Positions 37,127 to 43,984 of a stretch of 64,000 nucleotides of DNA are shown piece by piece. This DNA comes from Cupriavidus malaysiensis (GTDB lineage Bacteria > Pseudomonadota > Gammaproteobacteria > Burkholderiales > Burkholderiaceae), in NCBI RefSeq assembly GCF_001854325.1, contig NZ_CP017755.1, forward strand, positions 992,001-1,056,000, given 5' to 3'. Position 1 is the stretch's first letter, and the number at the start of each line of letters is the position of its first letter. The position numbers were made by a program, and so were the translations under genes. The notes beneath the pieces were generated by a model, which ran no database searches, was not told where the DNA came from, and saw nothing but the letters and a program-made list of their open reading frames with translations.

Positions 37127-38035
37127 ATGACTGAGCTTTCCACGCCCGCCGCCGGCAACGGTGCCGGCACCGCCACGCCCGAGGGCGTGCGCACGCCCTG
37201 GTCGGAGTTCTGGCGCAAGTTCCGCAAGCAGCATCTGGCGCTGGGCGCCGGCGTGTTCGTGCTGCTGCTGGTGCTGGTGGCCATCCTGGCGCCGCACATC
37301 GTGCCCTACGATCCGGAGAATTTCTTCGACTACGACGCGCTCAATGCCGGCCCCTCGGCCGCGCACTGGATGGGCGTCGACTCGCTCGGCCGCGACATCT
37401 TCAGCCGCATCCTGGCCGGCACCCGCATCTCGCTCGCCGCCGGCTTCCTGTCGGTCATCATCGGCGCGGTGATCGGGACCGCCTTCGGCCTGCTGGCGGG
37501 TTACTACGAGGGTTGGTGGGACCGCATCGTGATGCGCATCTCCGACGTGCTGTTCGCCTTCCCGGGCATCCTGCTGGCGATCGGCGTGGTGGCCATCCTC
37601 GGCAACGGCATGGTCAACGTGATCTTCGCCGTGGCCATCTTCAGCATCCCCGCCTTCGCCCGCCTGGTGCGCGGCAATACGCTGATGCTCAAGCGGCTCA
37701 CCTACGTGGAGGCGGCGCGCAGCATCGGCGCTTCCGACTGGACCATCCTGGTGCGCCACATCCTGCCGGGCACGGTGTCGTCCATCGTGGTCTACTTCTC
37801 GATGCGCATCGGCACCTCGATCATCACGGCGGCCAGCCTGTCCTTCCTCGGCCTCGGCGCGCAGCCGCCCACGCCGGAGTGGGGCGCGATGCTCAACGAG
37901 GCGCGCGCCGACATGGTCACGGCGCCGCACGTGGCGATCTTCCCCAGCCTGGCGATCTTCCTGACGGTGCTGGCCTTCAACCTGCTCGGCGACGGCCTGC
38001 GCGACGCGCTGGACCCGAAGATCGACCGCCGCTGA
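37127..38035 (+). CDS. gsiD: GsiD-type dipeptide ABC permease
   Basis: 302 aa. ATG 37127 follows AAGAGGAGG. A ~25-residue cytoplasmic head is followed by the first helix ([27 protein letters not shown]), [24 protein letters not shown], and the coupling loop [36 protein letters not shown], all as in DppC/GsiD. It pairs with GsiC as the membrane channel. The next gene starts 10 bp after its stop. Confidence 0.92.
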   Translation: MTELSTPAAGNGAGTATPEGVRTPWSEFWRKFRKQHLALGAGVFVLLLVLVAILAPHIVPYDPENFFDYDALNAGPSAAHWMGVDSLGRDIFSRILAGTRISLAAGFLSVIIGAVIGTAFGLLAGYYEGWWDRIVMRISDVLFAFPGILLAIGVVAILGNGMVNVIFAVAIFSIPAFARLVRGNTLMLKRLTYVEAARSIGASDWTILVRHILPGTVSSIVVYFSMRIGTSIITAASLSFLGLGAQPPTPEWGAMLNEARADMVTAPHVAIFPSLAIFLTVLAFNLLGDGLRDALDPKIDRR

Positions 38036-38045
38036 GGTGACCCGC

Positions 38046-39137
38046 ATGGTTTTTCCCCGCAGTGCTGTGCCTCATATCGGCGACCTGCCGGCCGGGCCGC
38101 GCGACGCCATCACCGACGTGGCAGGCGTGGCGGTGGGCCACGCCACGCTGGCCGAAGGCGCCTGCCAGACCGGCGTGACGGTGGTGCTGCCGCACGGCGG
38201 CAATCTCTACACCGACAAGGTGCCGGCCGCCGCGAGCGTGCTCAACGGCTTCGGCAAGAGCGTCGGCCTGGTGCAGGTGGAGGAGCTCGGCGTGCTGGAA
38301 ACGCCGATCGCGCTGACCAATACCTTCAGCGTCGGCGCGGTGTCGCAGGCGCAGATCCGCGCCGCCATCGCCGCCAGTCCCGAGATCGGGCGCGCCTGGC
38401 CCACGCTCAATCCGCTCGTGTTCGAGTGCAACGACGGCTACCTGAACGATATCCAGGCGATGGCGCTGCAGGCCTCGCACTACGATGCCGCGTTGGCCGC
38501 GGCAGGGACCGGCTTCGCCCAGGGCGCGGTCGGCGCCGGGCGCGGCATGTCGGCCTTCGGCGTCAAGGGCGGTATCGGCAGCGCCTCGCGGCTGGCGGCA
38601 GGCCACGTGGTCGGCGCGCTGGTGCTGGCGAACTTCGGCACGCCGGACGCGCTGACGGTGGCGGGCCGGCGCCTGGGCCGGCAACTGCTGGGCGCGCTGG
38701 CCTCGGCGCAGGCCTTGCCGGGCGCGGAAGCCGCGGCGGAGCCGGAGCCGGAGAAGGGCTCGATCATCATGCTCATCGCCACCGACGCGCCGCTGGATGC
38801 GCGCCAGCTGCGCCGCCTGTCGCTGCGCGCCGGCGCCGGGCTGGCGCGCACCGGTTCCGTGTTCGGCCACGGCTCCGGCGACATCGCGCTGGCCTTTTCC
38901 ACCGCCTACACCGTGCCGCACCTGGCCGCGGCGCCGATGCCCGCGCTGCCGATGCTGCACGAGACGCGGCTCGATCCCCTGTTCCGCGCCGCCGCCGACT
39001 GTGTCGAGCAGGCCATCGTCCACGCACTGTGGCGGGCGCAAGGCGTGAGCGGCCGCGACGGGCATCGCCGCCAGGCGCTGTGCGAACTGCTGCCGGGCCT
39101 GGCGAGCGAAGCGTGGGAGTCCGCATGCGCATCCTGA
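38046..39137 (+). CDS. P1 (DmpA/S58)-family aminopeptidase
   Basis: 363 aa. ATG 38046 is chosen over GTG 38037 because GAGGTGA lies just before it. The DmpA fold shows ITDVAGVAVGHATL, QTGVTVVLPHGGNLYTDKVPAAASVLNGFGKS, LVFECNDGYLND and the cleavage site EKGSIIMLIATDAPLD, where Ser239 would become the nucleophile after self-processing. DmpA-type enzymes release N-terminal L- or D-amino acids, and several act on beta-peptides. Beside an isoaspartyl peptidase and an M55 D-aminopeptidase this suggests processing of non-standard peptides. It overlaps the next gene by 13 bp. Confidence 0.9.
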   Translation: MVFPRSAVPHIGDLPAGPRDAITDVAGVAVGHATLAEGACQTGVTVVLPHGGNLYTDKVPAAASVLNGFGKSVGLVQVEELGVLETPIALTNTFSVGAVSQAQIRAAIAASPEIGRAWPTLNPLVFECNDGYLNDIQAMALQASHYDAALAAAGTGFAQGAVGAGRGMSAFGVKGGIGSASRLAAGHVVGALVLANFGTPDALTVAGRRLGRQLLGALASAQALPGAEAAAEPEPEKGSIIMLIATDAPLDARQLRRLSLRAGAGLARTGSVFGHGSGDIALAFSTAYTVPHLAAAPMPALPMLHETRLDPLFRAAADCVEQAIVHALWRAQGVSGRDGHRRQALCELLPGLASEAWESACAS

Positions 39138-39952
39138 TCTCGACCGATATCGAGGGCGTGGCCGGCGTGTTCCACGCCGAGCAGACCCGCGCCGGCAATG
39201 GCGAGTACGAGCGCGCCCGCGCCTGGATGACGGGCGAGGCCAATGCCGCGGTGCAGGGCGCCTTCGCCGGCGGCGCCACGGAAGTCCTCGTCAACGACTC
39301 GCATGGCGGCTTCCGCAACCTGCTGCCCGACCAGCTCGACCCGCGCGCGCGGCTGGTGCTGGGCAAGCCGCGCTACCTCGGCATGATGGCCGGGGTGGAG
39401 CAGGGCTGCGATGGCGTCTTCCTGGTGGGTTGCCACGGGCGCGCGCAGGGCCGCGGGGTGCTGGCGCACACCATCAACAGCGGCGCCTTCGCGCGCGTCT
39501 GGCTCGATGGGCTGGAACTCGGCGAGGCGGGGCTCTACGGCGCGCTGGCCGGCGAGTTCGGCGTGCCGGTGCTGATGGCCAGCGGCGACGACGTGTTCAT
39601 CGAGGAGACGCGCAGGCTGATGCCGTGGGTGCGCTATGTCGAGACCAAGCGTGCCGGCGGCTTCGCCAGCGGTACCTCGCTGGCGCCGGGCGCGGCGCGC
39701 GCGGCGATCGCCGGCGCCGCCGAGACGGCCGTGCGCGCCGCCATCGAGGCGGCCGGCGCGGGGCGCCTGATCCTGGCCACGCCGCTGCGTTGCCGCCTGC
39801 AGACGCAGACGCCGGGCCATGCCGACCTGTTCTGCCAGTGGCCGGCGCTGGAGCGCCTCGATGGCGACCTGCTGGAGTTCGCCGCCGGCTCGGTCCAGGA
39901 TGCGGTGCGCATGCTCAACTGCCTGTCGGCGATGTCTTTCATGCTGCGCTAG
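39125..39952 (+). CDS. dppA: M55-family D-aminopeptidase (DppA-like)
   Basis: 275 aa; ATG 39125 follows GGGAG inside the end of the previous gene. Zinc ligands D8 and E10 sit in LISTDIEGVAGV. NDSHGGFRNLLPDQLDPRARLVLGKPR and MMAGVEQGCDGVFLVGCHGRAQGRGVLAHT carry further metal and active-site residues, and ASGDDVFIEE follows. B. subtilis DppA cleaves D-Ala-D-Ala and D-Ala-Gly-Gly. In this operon it would free D-amino acids from imported peptides such as peptidoglycan fragments. Last gene of the operon; no clear terminator follows. Confidence 0.92.
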   Translation: MRILISTDIEGVAGVFHAEQTRAGNGEYERARAWMTGEANAAVQGAFAGGATEVLVNDSHGGFRNLLPDQLDPRARLVLGKPRYLGMMAGVEQGCDGVFLVGCHGRAQGRGVLAHTINSGAFARVWLDGLELGEAGLYGALAGEFGVPVLMASGDDVFIEETRRLMPWVRYVETKRAGGFASGTSLAPGAARAAIAGAAETAVRAAIEAAGAGRLILATPLRCRLQTQTPGHADLFCQWPALERLDGDLLEFAAGSVQDAVRMLNCLSAMSFMLR

Positions 39953-40094
39953 CCCGTTGAATCGCTGAAATCGATCGGTGCCTGCCATGGCATGCGGGCT
40001 CGTCGCGTCGTTGCGAAGGCTCGCCATCGCCGTGCGATGGCTGCGCTTTGCGCCTGGCGCTGATTCCCGCATGCCATGTCTTTCCCCTCCCATT

Positions 40095-40114
40095 TCAATG
40101 ATTCAGTGGACTAG
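40095..40114. repeat. 20-bp direct repeat, copy 1
   Basis: TCAATGATTCAGTGGACTAG occurs here and, identically and in the same orientation, at 52522-52541. This copy is intergenic, 142 bp after dppA, at the edge of an AT-richer stretch leading into the type VI effector region. Confidence 0.8.
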
Positions 40115-40241
40115 TGGCGGGCTTCCGATTTTTATGACGAAATTGATCCATCAAGAATAGGATTCGTCCAATATCTTGCGACCGCTCGGTGCGCGAATAT
40201 CTTCCGTTGAATGATGTCAATTCGACAAGGGAGATCGCCGC

Positions 40242-41531
40242 ATGGGCAATCGGTTGGCATATTCCTCACCCGACGTCAATGTATCCAGCCCCGCTTTGCC
40301 GGAGTTGCAAGGCCAGCCCACGCTTGTGTTTTCCCGCCTGAGCGGCACGGATCATCTGAATGCGCTGTTCGAGTATCAGCTGCAGTTGCGTACAGCGGAC
40401 GAGCGCAGCCCGATACTCGGCACCGCGGCGAACCTGGACAAGAAGCCCCTGCGCGGCACTGCCAGCGCCGCCTTTCACATGGTCGGCTGGCAGCCCTTGG
40501 CCTGCTGGCCGGCCGTCTCGAGCGAAACGGAGTCGAAGGAGTCGGCGGAGATCCTCGACCCTGATGCCATGCAGGCTGGAGGCGTCAGCGGCCTGAACTA
40601 CACCCCCTACTACATCCACTCGTTCGGCATCACGGGCGATCACGGCATCACCGGCGGCGGCCCCAATATCTTTCCCGCCACCCCGGACAACATGCCATCC
40701 GGTGGGGGCGGAGAAATGTATTGCGCCTCGTTCCCAGCGAAATGGCGACCGGGGTTGAAGGTGAACGTCCGTTGGCTGGTGGAGAAGATTCCGGACGGCG
40801 TCACCTATGGCTCCTGGTACCGTGCTGCGGCCCGGCACCGCCCCTCCCAGGCTGGACGCCACGGCCTGCCCGCGCAGCTTTTGGCAGCCGTCCTGCTGGC
40901 AGGCCTTGGCCTGCTGGCCGGCTGCGACGACCGGGCCGGCGCGGAGTCGAGGGAGTCGGTGGAGAGCATCGACCCCGATGCCATGCAGGCTGGAGGCGTC
41001 CGAGGCCTGAACTACACCCCCTACTACATCCACTCGTTCGGCATCACGGGCGATCACGGCATCACCGGCGGCGGCCCCAATATCTTTCCCGCCACCCCGG
41101 AGCGCACGCCTTCCGGGGGGGGGAAGGAGTCCTGCTGCGCCTCGTTCCCAGCGAAATGGCGACCGGGGTTAAAGGTGAAGATCCGTTGGCTGGTGGACAA
41201 GACACTGGACGGCGTCACCTATGGCTCCTGGTACCAAGCGGAAACCGAACTGCCAGAGTACGGCAAGTCGACCTACGGGTTATGGGCAATATTTCTGCCC
41301 GGAGATCGCGTCAAGGTCATGATCATGGACGGCAACGCCAATGGCCATAACAGTGTGAGAACGCGACCGGCGGACAGCGACCCATATGTGGCAACCGGCA
41401 CCTTGGATGAGGCCGCCAACCGCGAAGCGGAGGCCAGGCGTGAAGTGCAACGGCAAAGGAAGGAGGCCTACGCCGTCGAAGTCGCCAACCGGGAGAAGAA
41501 GCTACTGAGGCAACAGGAGAACGAACGATGA
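40242..41531 (+). CDS. VgrG N-terminal fragment fused to DUF3304 sequences
   Basis: 429 aa in one frame. Residues 1-~73 match the start of a VgrG spike (SSPALPELQGQPTLVFSRLSG, then LFEYQLQLRTADE), after which VgrG stops. Residues ~105-192 are the N-terminal part of a DUF3304 domain (GLNYTPYYIHSFGITG, GGGPNIFPATP, FPAKWRPGLKVNVRWLV) whose lipobox region is frame-shifted. Residues ~195-429 are a full DUF3304 lipoprotein including an internal lipobox LLAGLGLLAGC (Cys ~228). So a spike gene was truncated and joined to immunity-type sequences, probably by recombination; the DUF3304 part may be made from an internal start. AGGGAG precedes the ATG. Stop overlaps the next start (ATGA). Confidence 0.75.
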   Translation: MGNRLAYSSPDVNVSSPALPELQGQPTLVFSRLSGTDHLNALFEYQLQLRTADERSPILGTAANLDKKPLRGTASAAFHMVGWQPLACWPAVSSETESKESAEILDPDAMQAGGVSGLNYTPYYIHSFGITGDHGITGGGPNIFPATPDNMPSGGGGEMYCASFPAKWRPGLKVNVRWLVEKIPDGVTYGSWYRAAARHRPSQAGRHGLPAQLLAAVLLAGLGLLAGCDDRAGAESRESVESIDPDAMQAGGVRGLNYTPYYIHSFGITGDHGITGGGPNIFPATPERTPSGGGKESCCASFPAKWRPGLKVKIRWLVDKTLDGVTYGSWYQAETELPEYGKSTYGLWAIFLPGDRVKVMIMDGNANGHNSVRTRPADSDPYVATGTLDEAANREAEARREVQRQRKEAYAVEVANREKKLLRQQENER

Positions 41532-42349
41532 ATCACGTCTTGCGCTGGCCAACCCAGATGCCGGACGGTGGGTTGCCGCCGATGGGAAAGAAAACCTATG
41601 ACGACCACCCAGGCGAGGTGGCCGATCACGATGCGGCCGGTGCTGCGGCCCGGTACCGCCCCTCCCAGGCGGGACGCCACGGTCTGCCCGCGCGGCTCAT
41701 GGCAGCCGTCCTGCTGGCAGGCCTTGGCCTGCTGGCCGGCTGCGACGACCGGACCGGAACGGAGTCGAGAGACTCGGTGGAGAGCATCGATCCCGATGCC
41801 ATGCGCGGGGGGGGCGTCAGTGGTCTGAACTACACCCCCTACTACATCCACTCGTTCGGCATCACGGGCGATAACGGCATCACCGGCGGCGGCCCCAATA
41901 TCTTTCCCGCCACCCCGGAGCGCACGCCTTCCGGGGGGGGGAAGGAGTCCTGCTGCGCGTCTTTCCCAGCGAAATGGCGCCCGGGGTTGAAGGTGAACGT
42001 CCGTTGGCTGGTAGACAAGAAACAAGATGGCGTGACCTATGGCTCCTGGTACCAGGCCGAAACCGAACTCCCCCCCTACGGAAGAGCCACCTATGGCTTG
42101 TGGGCGATCTTCCTGCCGGAGGATCGCGTCAAGGTCATGGTCTGGGGTTCGCCAGAGGCGGGCTATACCAATGTCTGGACCAGACCGAGCGAGGACGATC
42201 CCTACGTCGTGGTCGGCACCTTGGATGAAGCCGCCAACCGCGAAGCGGAGGTCAGGCGTGAAGTGCAACGGCAAAGGAAGGAGGCCTACGCCGTCGAAGT
42301 CGCCAACCGGGAGAAGACGCTGCAAAGGCAACAGGAGAACGAACGATGA
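41528..42349 (+). CDS. DUF3304 lipoprotein, putative immunity protein (array copy 1)
   Basis: 273 aa. Residues 1-36 are nearly identical to the N-terminus of the effector at 43981 (MNHVLRWPTQMP...). Then an Arg-containing stretch leads to the hydrophobic segment and lipobox LLAGLGLLAGC (Cys72), so the mature protein should be lipidated. An internal ATG (41699) would give a shorter, more usual signal. The DUF3304 domain shows GLNYTPYYIHSFGITG, PSGGGKESCCASF and AKWRPGLKVNVRWLVDKK; the C-terminus is a charged helix ending RQQENER. Coupled to neighbours by ATGA overlaps at both ends, with AGGAG before the ATG. Proposed role: periplasmic neutralisation of the Tle1-like phospholipase. Confidence 0.75.
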   Translation: MNHVLRWPTQMPDGGLPPMGKKTYDDHPGEVADHDAAGAAARYRPSQAGRHGLPARLMAAVLLAGLGLLAGCDDRTGTESRDSVESIDPDAMRGGGVSGLNYTPYYIHSFGITGDNGITGGGPNIFPATPERTPSGGGKESCCASFPAKWRPGLKVNVRWLVDKKQDGVTYGSWYQAETELPPYGRATYGLWAIFLPEDRVKVMVWGSPEAGYTNVWTRPSEDDPYVVVGTLDEAANREAEVRREVQRQRKEAYAVEVANREKTLQRQQENER

Positions 42350-43167
42350 ATCACGTCTTGCGTTGGCCGACCCAGATGCCGGTCGGCGGGTTGCCGCCGA
42401 TGGGAAAGAGAACCTATGACGACCACCCAGGCAAGGTGGCCGATCACGATGCGGCCGGTGCTGCGGCCCGGTACCGCCCCTCCCAGGCGGGACGCCACGG
42501 CCTGCCCGCGCGGCTCATGGCAACCGTCCTGCTGGCAGGCCTTGGCCTGCTGGCCGGCTGCGACGACCGGACCGGAACGGAGTCGAGAGACTCGGTGGAG
42601 AGCATCGACCCCGATGCCATGCGCGGGGGGGGCGTCAGCGGTCTGAACTACACCCCCTACTACATCGACTCGTTCGGCATCACGGGCGATAACGGCATCA
42701 CCGGCGGCGGCCCCAATATCTTTCCCGCCACCCCGGAGCGCACGCCTTCCGGGGGGGGGAAGGAGTCCTGCTGCGCGTCTTTCCCAGCGAAATGGCGCCC
42801 GGGGTTGAAGGTGAACGTCCGTTGGCTGGTAGACAAGAAGTTGGATGGCGTGACCTATGGCTCCTGGTACCAGGCGGAGACCGAACTCCCCCCCTACGGA
42901 AAAGCCACCTACGGCTTGTGGGCGATCTTCCTGCCGGGGGATCGCGTCAAGGTCATGGTCCGGGGCTCCGTTGAGGCGGGCTATACCAATGTCTGGACCA
43001 GACCGAGCGATGACGATCCTTACGTCGTGGTCGGCACCTTGGATGAGGCCGCCAACCGCGAAGCGGAGGTCAGGCATGAAGCGGAACGGAAGAAGGCCGA
43101 GGCCTACGCCGTCGAAGTCGCCAACCGGGAGAAGAAGCTACTGAGGCAACAGGAGAACGAACGATGA
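42346..43167 (+). CDS. DUF3304 lipoprotein, putative immunity protein (array copy 2)
   Basis: 273 aa, almost identical to copy 1, with the same effector-like first 36 residues and lipobox Cys72. Differences cluster near residues 215-245: MVRGSVEAGYTNVWTRPSDDDP here, MVWGSPEAGYTNVWTRPSEDDP in copy 1, and DGNANGHN in the flanking copies. YYIDSFGITG replaces YYIHSFGITG. The coding sequence contains a 9-G tract (42751-42759) and an 8-G tract (42625-42632). Start and stop overlap neighbours as ATGA. Confidence 0.75.
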   Translation: MNHVLRWPTQMPVGGLPPMGKRTYDDHPGKVADHDAAGAAARYRPSQAGRHGLPARLMATVLLAGLGLLAGCDDRTGTESRDSVESIDPDAMRGGGVSGLNYTPYYIDSFGITGDNGITGGGPNIFPATPERTPSGGGKESCCASFPAKWRPGLKVNVRWLVDKKLDGVTYGSWYQAETELPPYGKATYGLWAIFLPGDRVKVMVRGSVEAGYTNVWTRPSDDDPYVVVGTLDEAANREAEVRHEAERKKAEAYAVEVANREKKLLRQQENER

Positions 43168-43984
43168 ATCACGTCCTGCGTTGGCCAACCCAGATGCCGG
43201 TCGGCGGGTTGCCGCCGATGGGAAAGAAAACCTATGACGACCACCCAGGCAAGGTGGCCGATCACGATGCGGCCGGTGCTGCGGCCCGGTACCGCCCCTC
43301 CCAGGCGGGACGCCACGGCCTGCCCGCGCGGCTTTTGGCAGCCGTCCTGCTGGCAGGCCTTGGCCTGCTGGCAGGCTGCGACGACCGGACCGGAACAGAG
43401 TCGAGGGATGCAGCGGAGAGCATCGACCCCGATGCCATGCAGGCTGGAGGCGTCAGCGGCCTGAACTACACCCCCTACTACATCGACTCGTTCGGCATCA
43501 CGGGCGAGAACGGCATCACCGGCGGCGGCCCCAATATCTTTCCCGCCACCCCGGAGCGCACGCCTTCCGGGGGGGGAAGGAGTCCTGCTGCGCCTCGTTC
43601 CCAGCGAAATGGCGACCGGGGTTGAAGGTGAACGTCCGTTGGCTGGTAGACAAGAAGTTGGATGGCGTCACCTATGGTTCCTGGTACCAGGCGCAAGCGG
43701 AAATCGCGGAATACGGGCCCAGGGCCGGTGCACTCTTTGTGGTGTTCCTGCCGGAAGATCGTATCAAGGTCATGGTTCAGGATGGCAATGCGAACGGCCA
43801 CAACGATCTGACCGTGCGTCCCGCCGACGATGATCCTTACGTGGTAGCCGGCGCCTTGGATGAGGCCGCCAACCGCGAAGCGGAGGTCAGGCATGAAGCG
43901 GAACGGAAGAAAGCCGAGGCCTACGCCGTCGAAGTCGCCAACCGGGAGAAGAAGCTACTGAGGCAACAGGAGAACGAACGATGA
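43164..43984 (+). pseudogene. DUF3304 lipoprotein, frameshifted copy 3 next to the effector
   Basis: The frame from 43164 matches the other copies to residue ~137, then shifts at a G tract of 8 (43569-43576), where the intact copies have 9. It ends at TGA 43623-43625 after 153 aa. The original frame resumes at TTG 43622, overlapping that stop as TTGA, and runs 120 aa to 43984. One added G would restore a 273-aa protein. Its C-terminal half is the most diverged of the array (QAEIAEYGPRAGALFVVFLPEDRIKV). This is either a mutated copy, a slippage-controlled on/off gene, or a homopolymer read error; the first product alone lacks half the domain. Confidence 0.75.
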
